Shown: positions 1-6,124 of the stretch, in pieces
Layout of the letters: each line of letters opens with the position of its first letter
How positions within the stretch are numbered: the first letter of the stretch is position 1
From: Clostridia bacterium
GTDB lineage: Bacteria > Bacillota > Clostridia > Oscillospirales > CAG-272
Direction of reading: 5' to 3'
DNA: 8,916 nt
NCBI GenBank assembly: GCA_017958845.1
Contig: JAGDBW010000129.1
Coordinates: 1-8,916 of the forward strand
Notes under the pieces: generated by a model
What the model was told of the DNA's origin: nothing
The model's database searches: none
Seen by the model: the letters and a program-made list of their open reading frames with translations, nothing else
Position numbers and translations under genes: made by a program

Positions 1-135
1 GACATATCCCTTTCTCGGAGGATGATCAGCGCGGAAAAATCACAAGTTTTTTCGGCTTCCAGTCCGGCACCGTTTCAGGCGCCGGAAAAACAGATCGTGT
101 GTTTTTGCTGTGATTTGAATCGCAAAAAACGGCGA

Positions 136-159
136 GCCGGTGCATATGCCGGTGTATAT
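136..159. repeat. Tandem 12-bp repeat, two copies
   Basis: GCCGGTGCATAT (136-147) is followed directly by GCCGGTGTATAT (148-159), with one difference. The first copy contains the palindrome GCATATGC (142-149). ATATGCC (144-150) also recurs inverted at 258-264, just before the tRNA-like sequence. The function is unknown; a protein-binding site in the arm of an attachment site is one possibility. Confidence 0.6.
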
Positions 160-183
160 GATATACAAAACACATCGATGATG

Positions 184-217
184 TTTCAACAATATATATT
201 GATCATATTTCAACAAT
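184..217. repeat. Direct repeat TTTCAACAAT, two copies 24 bp apart
   Basis: The 10-mer TTTCAACAAT occurs at 184-193 and again, identical, at 208-217. The spacer is AT-only apart from TGATCA. The copies lie about 50-80 bp from the tRNA-like sequence at 265. Short direct repeats spaced by about two helical turns are usual for arm-type integrase sites or for operator sites. Nothing in the window says which. Confidence 0.5.
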
Positions 218-264
218 TGGTCTATATATTCTGTCGTTCGACTCGATCTGAACGTATGGCATAT

Positions 265-306
265 CTCCTGAGCGGCAGGTCGGATGTTCGAATCGCCTCG
301 GGGACG
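265..306 (+). pseudogene. 3' half of a tRNA-Arg(CCT)-like gene, probable attachment-site remnant
   Basis: The sequence reads as the second half of a tRNA in the correct order and spacing. It has a seven-base anticodon loop CTCCTGA (265-271, anticodon CCT), a 3' anticodon-stem strand GCGGC (272-276), a five-base variable loop AGGTC (277-281), a T-arm GGATG-TTCGAAT-CGCCT (282-298), an acceptor strand CGGGGAC (299-305) and discriminator G306. The conserved TTCGAAT loop and closing G-C pair are present, but the T-stem has one A-C mismatch and two G-T wobbles. The preceding 32 bases start with GTC at 233, where a tRNA would begin, yet they form neither the anticodon stem nor a good acceptor stem. 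It is therefore either the retained 3' end of a tRNA split by an integrated element, or a decayed whole tRNA. A functional tRNA is unlikely. Confidence 0.5.
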
Positions 307-310
307 TCGG

Positions 311-353
311 CAAAAACGCCTCATTTGTCCGGTGGACAGACGAGGCGTTTTTG
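311..353 (-). terminator. Bidirectional intrinsic terminator after the carboxypeptidase gene
   Basis: CAAAAACGCCTC (311-322) is matched perfectly by GAGGCGTTTTTG (342-353). The loop holds a second small stem, TGTCC/GGACA (326-330 and 334-338). On both strands the GC part of the stem is preceded by an A-run and followed by TTTTT, so it can stop transcription either way. On the minus strand it lies 18 bases after the stop codon at 371. On the plus strand it begins four bases after the tRNA-like sequence, as a tRNA terminator would. Confidence 0.85.
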
Positions 354-370
354 CGTGGAATCCCGGCGCG

Positions 371-1504
371 TCAAGGCGCGGGGGTGAGCAGCGGGATCCT
401 GCCTTCGCAGTCGGCGACGTAGCGGCGCAGGGCGCGCGCAAAGGCGCGGCCGAGGGCGATGAGCCGCTCTGGTGTGACCGGCTCGTCCGGGTGGCCGAAG
501 TAGGCCGTCTCGAGGGTAAAGGCGACTTCGTTGTCCGGCAGGGCGGACATATACCGGGAAAAGTTCGGCGCGCCTTGGTTCCAGGTCACCCCGACGGGGT
601 GGTCGTCTGCCTGGCGGTAGGGGAAGGACGCGGCGGCGGCCGTCTCCTCTTCCAAGAGCGCCCCGAAGGCGTCGGCGCGCGGGTCTTTGGCCGTCGAGTT
701 GCGCACGATAAAGGCGTTGTCGTTTTCGGTCCCGATGTGCCACGGAGAGTGAAAATCGAAGCCGTAGGTACAGCCGTGCGCGTCCGCGCGGGCGCGGATC
801 GCGGCGGTCGACGCGTAGAGCGGCGCGGCGCTCCGGTCATATTCGCGGGCGTGATCGTGGGGCGCTCTGCCCTTTCCCTGGTCGCCGTCGAGCACGCCGT
901 CGAGATCGACGAACGGCACGCAATAGATCTGCGCGTCGGGCAGCGGCGCGCGGATCAGCTCGTCCAAAACACCCTCCAGCACGTAGTCGCCCGTCGATTC
1001 GCAGGCATGGTGGCGGGCGGTGAGGATCACCTGCCGCCGTCCTCGGCCGAAGGTGACAAAGGGGACGGAGCGGCCTCTTTCGCTCCGGCAGAGTTCGCCC
1101 GGCGTCAGGCCTCTCTCCCGGCAGAACGCCGCAAAGCGGTCGGGATGGTAGAGCGCGTGGTGGGCAAAGTACACCCGGTCCTCCGTCGGACCGAACCGGT
1201 AGGAAAACGTCTCGCCGTCGCGCTCGTGGTCGTAGGCCTGCCCCTCGGTGTCGGCGAGCCAGCGCCACGACGACAGGTCGCGGCTGACGGCGGGGCCGAA
1301 GTAGCCGATCCGCTGAGCGTCAACATGACAGGTGAGGGTCCGCCCCGCGGCGCCCTCGACGCAGAAGGCCCAGTAGAACCAGTCGTACGGGGTGTCGCGC
1401 AGTTCGTTGCAGAGAAAGACCTCGTCGCCGCGGACGTCGGCGACGATGTTGCCGCCCGTAAAGGAGCGGTGGATGATCGGCTGTTTTTTCGGTGTGTTTT
1501 GCAT
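371..1504 (-). CDS. M14-family zinc carboxypeptidase, cytosolic-carboxypeptidase-like
   Basis: A 377-residue protein of the M14 metallocarboxypeptidase superfamily, which removes C-terminal residues from peptides or proteins using one zinc ion. Residues about 15-130 resemble the N-terminal beta domain of cytosolic carboxypeptidases (WFYWAF, SYRFGPTEDRVYFAHHALY). The catalytic domain follows at about 150-365. The zinc site is visible as H166-x-x-E169 in ARHHACES, and H252 in the FDFHSPWH stretch. E332 in LETAYFG fits the general-base glutamate. There is no signal peptide or membrane segment, so it should act in the cytoplasm. The start is supported by AAGGA about eight bases upstream. It is the last gene of a three-gene run, 73 bases after the PatB-like gene, and a strong terminator follows. 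The substrate cannot be read. Family assignment is firm, subfamily less so; a peptidoglycan-peptide or amide hydrolase role is possible. Confidence 0.85.
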   Translation of the reverse strand: MQNTPKKQPIIHRSFTGGNIVADVRGDEVFLCNELRDTPYDWFYWAFCVEGAAGRTLTCHVDAQRIGYFGPAVSRDLSSWRWLADTEGQAYDHERDGETFSYRFGPTEDRVYFAHHALYHPDRFAAFCRERGLTPGELCRSERGRSVPFVTFGRGRRQVILTARHHACESTGDYVLEGVLDELIRAPLPDAQIYCVPFVDLDGVLDGDQGKGRAPHDHAREYDRSAAPLYASTAAIRARADAHGCTYGFDFHSPWHIGTENDNAFIVRNSTAKDPRADAFGALLEEETAAAASFPYRQADDHPVGVTWNQGAPNFSRYMSALPDNEVAFTLETAYFGHPDEPVTPERLIALGRAFARALRRYVADCEGRIPLLTPAP

Positions 1505-1577
1505 CGCTTTTTCCTTTTGGCAGAAAGTTTTTCGGCGACAGCGGCCGGCCCGGCGGCAGATCGGTCTTTTGGCTTTT

Positions 1578-2741
1578 TCAGCGGTCTTTCAGCGCGCTGT
1601 ACAGTCTCGCCAGCCCGTCCTCGACCCTCGCTCTCGGGCAGGCGACGTTGAGACGCAGGAAGGCGGCGCCGTTGCCCCGATAGACGGAACCGGCGGAGAG
1701 CCACAGTCCCGTCTTTTTTCGGATGGAGGCCGCCAGCGCCTCGGAGTCGTCCGTGTAGGCGCTCATATCCAGCCACATCAGATAGGTCGCGTCCTGCTCG
1801 ACACAGCGGACGCGGGGCAGGCGGTCCCGCAGAAAGGCGCGGACCGTCCGCTTGTTTTCTTCGATATAGTCTCTCACCCGGGTGAGCCAGTCCCATCCCT
1901 CGTCGGAAAAAGCCGCCACCGCGGCGTCCACGGCAAAGGAGCCCGGCTCGGCCACCTCGTCCGTGTTCAGCGCGCGGTCCATGCGCTGCCGCAGGCCCTC
2001 TTCGGGCACGATGACCGCCGCGGTCTGCAGGCCCGGGATGCCGAAGGTCTTGGTCGGTGCGACGGCGGTGATGCTGACGTCGCGGCAGACAGGCGAGACC
2101 GAAGCAAAGGGGACGTAGCCGCGGCCCGGCTGTGTCAGGTCGCAGTGGATCTCGTCGGAAAAGACCAGCACGTGATGGCGTCGGGCCATCTCTCCGACCC
2201 TCGCCAGCGTCGCGGCGTCCCAGATCCTGCCCGCCGGGTTGTGCGGGTTGCACAGGATCAGCATGGTGGCCAGCGGATCGCTCATCTTTTTCTCCAGGTC
2301 GTCGAGGTCCATCGAATAGACGCCGTCGCGGTAGGTCAGCGGATTTTCCAGGATCCTGCGGCCGTTGTTGACGATAGAGTTGAAAAAGATGTTGTAGACC
2401 GGCGTCTGGACGATGACCTTTTCCGCCGGGGTGGTAAACTTGCGTACGGCCGTGGAGAGGGCGGGGACGACCCCGGTGGTAAAGATGAGCCACGCCCGCT
2501 CGACGGCAAACCCGTGGTGGTCTCTCCACCAACAGCGATACGCCTCGTACCACTCGTCCGGGATGACGTGGTAGCCGAAGATGCGGCCCTCCACGCGCCG
2601 CTCGAGCGCGCGGACGACGCAGGGCGCGGTCTCAAAATCCATGTCCGCCACCCACATCGGCAGCTCGCCGTCGGAGACGTCCCACTTGAGACTGCCGGTG
2701 CCGCGGCGGTCGGTCAACTTGTCAAAATCAAAGGTCGGCAT
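1578..2741 (-). CDS. PLP-dependent MalY/PatB-type cystathionine beta-lyase or aminotransferase
   Basis: A 387-residue fold-type I PLP enzyme. Members of this subgroup cleave the C-S bond of cystathionine or cysteine conjugates to pyruvate, ammonia and a thiol, and some also act as aminotransferases or regulators (E. coli MalY). Family landmarks occur in order: LPMWVADMDF (28-36 region), NPHNPAGR (165-172), FSDEIHCDL (194-202), the PLP lysine K231 in APTKTFGIPGL, and the substrate-carboxylate arginine region FLRLNVACP (361-369). Length is normal for the group (about 390). I place the start at 2741, not at the in-frame ATG at 2789, because family homology begins here, GGAGGG lies at 2751-2756, and the ATG shares its A with the stop codon of the upstream gene (TGATG), which implies translational coupling. 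Cytoplasmic. Exact substrate unknown. Confidence 0.9.
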   Translation of the reverse strand: MPTFDFDKLTDRRGTGSLKWDVSDGELPMWVADMDFETAPCVVRALERRVEGRIFGYHVIPDEWYEAYRCWWRDHHGFAVERAWLIFTTGVVPALSTAVRKFTTPAEKVIVQTPVYNIFFNSIVNNGRRILENPLTYRDGVYSMDLDDLEKKMSDPLATMLILCNPHNPAGRIWDAATLARVGEMARRHHVLVFSDEIHCDLTQPGRGYVPFASVSPVCRDVSITAVAPTKTFGIPGLQTAAVIVPEEGLRQRMDRALNTDEVAEPGSFAVDAAVAAFSDEGWDWLTRVRDYIEENKRTVRAFLRDRLPRVRCVEQDATYLMWLDMSAYTDDSEALAASIRKKTGLWLSAGSVYRGNGAAFLRLNVACPRARVEDGLARLYSALKDR

Positions 2742-3616
2742 CACCACAGGCCCTCCGGGGTGTCGACCGTGTGTACGATCTCGTCGCAATCGATCCGGGT
2801 CTTTTTGGGATCGATGACGCCGTCCTGGATGACGAGATGCTCGATGCGGTCCGCGCGGATCAGGCCGCTTTCGGGGTTGAACACGCTCTTGATCCCGCCG
2901 CGGATGTCCGCGCGGACGCGGGATCGCTCAAAGGCCAGGGTCGTGTTGATGAGGCGGCAGTTTTCCATCACGAGATCGTCGACGTAGCACATCCCCTGCA
3001 GGCTCTCGATGGTGCAGTCGATAAAGGTCAGCTTTTTGGCGTTCCATCCGAGATACTCTCCGGTGATAAAGCAGTTTCGGACCGTGACGTTCTCCGAGTT
3101 CCAAAAGGAGTCCTTGGAGGCGAGATGCGAATCTTTGATCTCCATGTTGACCACGCCGTCAAAGCTGTAGTTCCCGATCAGGTCGAGGTCCGTCGCCCTG
3201 ACGTTTTTGCATCCCATCGCAAAATAGTCGCCTTTGGCCGACACGTTGGACAGCGTCACGTCGGTGCAGCTCCACAGCGTCTCGGCGGCGTCCGGGATCA
3301 GGACGTTGCTGAGGGTGATATCCTCGCAGCGACGGAAGTTTTTGGGCGCTTCGACGATGGCGTCCCTCATGCAGAAGTGTTTGGTGTACCAGACGCCGGC
3401 GCGCGCCTTTTCAAAAAAAGTCACCCGCTCGAGCTCCACCCCGTCGCAGTACCAGAACGGATACTTGTAGCGGAACAGGCACTGCTCCGCTCTGACGTGG
3501 GCGGCCTCCTTGAGAGGGGACTCGCCCTCGTCAAATACGCAGCCGTTCAGATATACGTCCCGACGGCCGAAGAGCGCCCGCTCTTGCGTAAACTTTTGAT
3601 CTGTGATTTTTTCCAT
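2741..3616 (-). CDS. DUF3737 family protein, right-handed beta-helix
   Basis: A 291-residue protein that I recognise as DUF3737. It is built of short repeating strands of the kind that stack into a right-handed parallel beta-helix, for example CEDITLSNVLI, CTDVTLSNV, CKNVRATDLDLIG and SENVTVRNCFITG. The C-terminal half carries the stretch most typical of the family: GEYLGWNAKKLTFIDC (187-201 region), CYVDDLVMENC (210-220) and LAFERS. It has twelve cysteines, many at the turn of a rung, but no zinc-ribbon spacing. No signal peptide, so cytoplasmic. The start has AGAGGA about eight bases upstream. The biochemical role of the family is unknown. Beta-helix repeats often bind or cut polysaccharides, but I see no catalytic signature. 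Its stop overlaps the start of the PatB-like gene, so the two are probably made together. Confidence 0.88.
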   Translation of the reverse strand: MEKITDQKFTQERALFGRRDVYLNGCVFDEGESPLKEAAHVRAEQCLFRYKYPFWYCDGVELERVTFFEKARAGVWYTKHFCMRDAIVEAPKNFRRCEDITLSNVLIPDAAETLWSCTDVTLSNVSAKGDYFAMGCKNVRATDLDLIGNYSFDGVVNMEIKDSHLASKDSFWNSENVTVRNCFITGEYLGWNAKKLTFIDCTIESLQGMCYVDDLVMENCRLINTTLAFERSRVRADIRGGIKSVFNPESGLIRADRIEHLVIQDGVIDPKKTRIDCDEIVHTVDTPEGLW

Positions 3617-3806
3617 GATGATCCTCTGTTGGTGGTTTATTTTTGTGCGCCGGGCGCTCTCGGCGCGGAACAGATCGGACTTTGACGCCTCCGTCGGGGC
3701 AAAGCCGGGCGCCGTGTACGATCGCTTGTTTTTGGGTTTTCTGTTTGTTTTTTCGCCTTTTCTGCCCGGCTCCGGCTTTTTTTTGGTCTCCCTGCCGGCC
3801 CGGGGG
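3617..3806. other. Intergenic spacer, T-rich on plus strand, with GC hairpin
   Basis: This spacer separates the Hpt gene from the DUF3737 gene. From about 3726 to 3786 the plus strand is rich in T (the minus-strand transcript would be A-rich). A hairpin GCGCCG/CGGCGC (3647-3652 and 3661-3666, loop of eight) sits about 30 bases before the DUF3737 start. GCCGGGC near 3704 and GCCCGGC near 3764 could pair across the A-rich part. I find no minus-strand terminator with a U-run and no convincing promoter hexamers, so whether the two blocks share a transcript is undecided. Confidence 0.4.
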
Positions 3807-4142
3807 TCAGAGCAGCGCGCGCAGCTCGTCCCGCAGGGCGACGATACGTTCGGCCGCCGGGAGATAGTCGCCCGGCTCGCGCCCGCGCAGGCGCTCGGTC
3901 AGGCCGGAAGCGACGGAAAAGAGCGGGGTCAGGGCGAGGTTGCCGTAGACGCCTTTGAGCTGGTGGGCGATCTCAAAGGCCGCGTCGAGGTCACCCACGC
4001 GCAGGGCCGCGCAGAGGCGCTCCGGCGCGTCGTCGGAGACGGCCTTGGCGGTCAGGCGGAGATAAAACGCCTCGTTGTTCATGCAGCGGGTCAGGCCCTC
4101 TTCTACATTGGCGCCAAAGGCGCGCAGATCGTCGATGGTCAT
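3807..4142 (-). CDS. Stand-alone histidine phosphotransfer (Hpt) protein
   Basis: A 111-residue single-domain Hpt protein. These four-helix bundles pass a phosphoryl group between a hybrid kinase and a response regulator. The signature AHQLKGVYGNLAL surrounds the phosphorylatable histidine H60, followed by K63 and G64 as in the family's H-x-L-K-G motif. Length is typical for a one-domain Hpt. The ATG at 4142 overlaps the stop of the upstream response-regulator gene by four bases (ATGA), and AGGA lies seven bases before it, so the two proteins are probably co-translated and act together. No kinase domain is present in the protein or in the window, so the phosphate donor must be encoded elsewhere. 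Cytoplasmic. Confidence 0.88.
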   Translation of the reverse strand: MTIDDLRAFGANVEEGLTRCMNNEAFYLRLTAKAVSDDAPERLCAALRVGDLDAAFEIAHQLKGVYGNLALTPLFSVASGLTERLRGREPGDYLPAAERIVALRDELRALL

Positions 4143-5884
4143 GATTGGGTCCTGCTTTCGATCCGTTTTTCAAATTTTTCGGGCGGTACGGGCGGCGAGA
4201 ACAGATAGCCCTGGATGACGTCGCAGCCCATCTCTTTGAGCAATTTCAGCTGTTCTTCGTCCTCCACGCCTTCGGCCACCATGGGCACGCCGAGGTGCTC
4301 TTTGATGTCGATCATGGCCCGGAGGATATAGAGATTTTTCGGATTGGAGCGCAGATGCCGGACAAAGCTCATGTCGAGTTTGAGCACGTCGATGGGCAAC
4401 TGCGCCAGCATATTGAGCGACGAGTAGCCCGCGCCGAAGTCGTCCATCTCGATCAGAAAACCCTGCCGGCGCAGCTCCTCTGCGACGGCGATCAGCCGCC
4501 CCGCGTCGTCGGTGTAGGCCGACTCGGTGATCTCGATGAGCAGGTCCCGCGGCGAGAGGCCGCTCTCCCGCACGATGTCCAGAAAGGTCTCGGTCAGCGT
4601 GTCGTCGTACATGTCCATGCGCGAGACGTTGACCGATACGGGGAGGGTGACCCCGTAGCGGTCGCGCCACAGGCGGATCTGCCGCGCGGCCTCACGCCAG
4701 ACAAAGCGGTCGAGGGAGGAGATCAGGCCGTTTTCTTCGAAGAGCGGGACAAACACGCCGGGCGACACCATCCCGAGATCGGGATGATCCCAGCGGACCA
4801 GCGCCTCGGCGCTGGAGAGGACGGGCTCGCTGCCCGTGACGTTGTATTTTGGCTGGTAGTAGACTTTGAAACGGTGGTCGGCGAGGGACTCGTCCATGTC
4901 GTCGAGCAGACGGCGGGCAAACAGCTCCCGCTCGTGCAGGGCGCTGTCGTAGACGGCGACGGAGGCGCCGAGCCGGCCGAGGGTCTCGCGCGCCGCCTTG
5001 GCGCAGTCAAAGCGCTGCTGGACGTGCATGTGTTTGTCCGCGTGCGGGCAGACGCCCGCCCGCAGCCGCACCGAAGAAAAGCGCCGATCCTCCGCGAGCC
5101 GGCTCTCCCAGCGCCCGAGCAGACGGTCATAGTCCTCGCGGTGGGTCACGTAGAGCAAAAACACGTCGGCCTCCTGCCGGCAGGCAAAGCCCTCCGTCTC
5201 CCGCAGAAAGTCCCGCAGGATCCCGCCCAGACGGCGGAGCAGCTCCGTGCCCGCGTCGTGGCCGTAGAGGGCGTTGTAGAGACGGAAGTTGTAGACGTCG
5301 ACCTGCACCGCGTCCACGTCCAGCTGCGCGTGGCGGAGGTCGTACTGCTCGACGTACTGAAAGAAATATTCGCGGTGAAAGAGCCCCGTGAGCCGGTCGC
5401 GCTCGGTGTGGCTGATGATGGTGGTGCTCTCGGAGAGCTCGATGATGCGCTCGACGCGCGCCAGGATCACCTCGGGCTCGTCGTACGGCTTTTTGATAAA
5501 GTCGGTGGCGCCGAGGCGCAGGCTCCTGACCTCATAGGATCGCTCGGAGGTCAGGACGATGATGGGGATGCGGCGCAGCCGCTCGTCCCCGCGGACGATC
5601 TCCATCACGGCAAAGCCGTCGAGCTTGGGCATGCGCACGTCGAGCAGCACCAGCGACAGCCGCTCGCCCTCGCGGCGCATGATCTCCAGCGCCTCCTCGC
5701 CGTCGGCGGCGCAGAGGACGTCGTAGACGTCCGAGAGCATCATGCTCAGCATCTCGCGGTTGACGGCTTCGTCGTCCACCACCAGCACCGAGCGCTTTCC
5801 GCTGTAGCGATGGAGGCCCGGCAGGACGTCGGCGGGGGCTTGTTCTTTTTCTTGTTCTTTTTCTTTTTCTTTGAATGCGAGCAT
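4139..5884 (-). CDS. Response regulator with degenerate GGDEF and intact EAL domain (c-di-GMP phosphodiesterase)
   Basis: A 581-residue three-domain regulator. A lysine/glutamate/glutamine-rich tail (4-15) is followed by a receiver domain (about 31-150) with acidic pair D37-D38, phospho-acceptor D82 in LLDVRMP, T112 and K132 in KKP. A GGDEF-like domain (about 162-315) keeps DRLTGLFHRE and LYGHDAG, but its signature loop reads EADVF (238-242) instead of GGDEF, so it should not make c-di-GMP. The EAL domain (about 335-575) has every expected residue: E360-A-L, Q344, N419, E451/E454, D481-D482 in DDFGAGYSSL, K502, E538 and Q558 in QGYLFSPP. It should therefore hydrolyse c-di-GMP to pGpG. Cytoplasmic, with no membrane segment. 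GGAG lies seven bases before the ATG. It is co-transcribed with the Hpt gene, which suggests control by phosphorelay. Confidence 0.92.
   Translation of the reverse strand: MLAFKEKEKEQEKEQAPADVLPGLHRYSGKRSVLVVDDEAVNREMLSMMLSDVYDVLCAADGEEALEIMRREGERLSLVLLDVRMPKLDGFAVMEIVRGDERLRRIPIIVLTSERSYEVRSLRLGATDFIKKPYDEPEVILARVERIIELSESTTIISHTERDRLTGLFHREYFFQYVEQYDLRHAQLDVDAVQVDVYNFRLYNALYGHDAGTELLRRLGGILRDFLRETEGFACRQEADVFLLYVTHREDYDRLLGRWESRLAEDRRFSSVRLRAGVCPHADKHMHVQQRFDCAKAARETLGRLGASVAVYDSALHERELFARRLLDDMDESLADHRFKVYYQPKYNVTGSEPVLSSAEALVRWDHPDLGMVSPGVFVPLFEENGLISSLDRFVWREAARQIRLWRDRYGVTLPVSVNVSRMDMYDDTLTETFLDIVRESGLSPRDLLIEITESAYTDDAGRLIAVAEELRRQGFLIEMDDFGAGYSSLNMLAQLPIDVLKLDMSFVRHLRSNPKNLYILRAMIDIKEHLGVPMVAEGVEDEEQLKLLKEMGCDVIQGYLFSPPVPPEKFEKRIESRTQS
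5839..5874. repeat. Imperfect 12-bp tandem repeat in the start of the EAL regulator gene
   Basis: CTTGTTCTTTTT occurs twice in tandem (5839-5850 and 5851-5862), and a diverged third unit follows (5863-5874). Read on the minus strand it encodes the KEKEKEQEKEQ tail before the receiver domain. Units of 12 bp keep the reading frame, so gain or loss of a copy would change tail length by four residues rather than switch the gene off. Confidence 0.6.
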
Positions 5885-5987
5885 CTTTCGTCTCCGCTCT
5901 GTGTCATGATTTATGATCGCATCATCTTGTTTGTTTCTGTTTTTGCGCGTTGGAAACGTGTCTGCGAATAAAACCGAATTATATTAT

Positions 5988-6016
5988 ATCATATCATATA
6001 CGTTACAAAAAATCAA
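5988..6016 (-). promoter_or_regulatory. Probable sigma-A promoter for the EAL regulator and Hpt genes
   Basis: Reading the minus strand, TTGATT (6016-6011) is followed after 17 bases by TATGAT (5993-5988). Overlapping TATAAT hexamers lie just beyond (5988-5983 and 5983-5978), so the exact -10 is ambiguous, and TTGTAA at 6008-6003 is an alternative -35. This is the only clearly AT-rich stretch between the terminator near 6125 and the gene start at 5884. It would give a leader of about 85-100 bases. Confidence 0.55.
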
Positions 6017-6056
6017 CCGACAAACAAACGCGCGCGAGAGCCGCGTTTTCCGCATA

Positions 6057-6080
6057 GCGGCCGGCTTTTTTGTCGGCCGC
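6057..6080. repeat. Perfect 7-bp GC inverted repeat between promoter and terminator
   Basis: GCGGCCG (6057-6063) pairs with CGGCCGC (6074-6080) around a ten-base loop that contains T6. There is no U-run after the stem on either strand, so it is not a standard terminator. It may be a back-up transcription stop or a protein-binding site upstream of the EAL regulator promoter. Confidence 0.4.
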
Positions 6081-6124
6081 GACGAAAAAGGGCGACGAGG
6101 AGACGCTTTTTCCGGAGGCGCAGA

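Larger units (their letters stand above)
1..264. other. Gene-free AT-rich flank with short repeats, possible end of an integrated element
   Basis: I see no believable gene here. Base composition changes sharply: from about 140 to 264 the sequence is rich in A and T, while everything right of 300 is GC-rich. It holds a tandem 12-bp repeat (136-159), two copies of TTTCAACAAT (184-193 and 208-217), a 12-bp palindrome CAATATATATTG (190-201) and the inverted repeat GTATAT-G-ATATAC (154-166). The flank runs directly into the tRNA 3'-half-like sequence at 265. Repeats and AT-richness next to a tRNA fragment are typical of the end of an integrative element, but no integrase gene is in the window, so this is an inference. 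A plus-strand open frame starting at 22 has no properly spaced ribosome binding site and runs through the tRNA-like sequence, so I do not call it. Confidence 0.45.

Noticed and set aside
101..130. GTTTTTGC/GCAAAAAAC inverted repeat as a terminator
   Set aside because: The stem is AT-rich with the T-run on the 5' side, and there is no gene for it to terminate.
233..306. A complete functional tRNA-Arg
   Set aside because: Bases 233-264 do not form the anticodon stem and only poorly form the acceptor stem, and the T-stem has a mismatch. Only the 3' half is convincing.
22..387. Plus-strand open frame of 121 codons at the left end
   Set aside because: Its GGAGG touches the ATG with no spacer, the frame runs through the tRNA-like sequence and the terminator, and the product has no recognisable feature.
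1105..2553. Minus-strand open frame of 482 codons across two genes
   Set aside because: It is an alternative frame of the PatB-like and carboxypeptidase genes, with Arg/Pro-rich composition and no motif.
2742..2789. Upstream ATG (2789) as start of the PatB-like gene
   Set aside because: The extra 16 residues are Arg/Gly/Pro-rich and lie inside the DUF3737 gene. ATG 2741 has a ribosome site and begins at family homology.
3764..3786. Plus-strand terminator GCCCGGCTCCGGC followed by T8
   Set aside because: The possible stem is only about three base pairs and no plus-strand gene lies upstream.
4889..5401. Active diguanylate cyclase in the GGDEF-like domain
   Set aside because: The signature loop reads EADVF and the catalytic glutamate is lost.
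284..5971. Long open frames on the plus strand (up to about 600 codons) opposite the minus-strand genes
   Set aside because: They mirror real genes in GC-rich DNA, give low-complexity Arg/Val/Gly-rich proteins with no family motifs, and lack ribosome binding sites.
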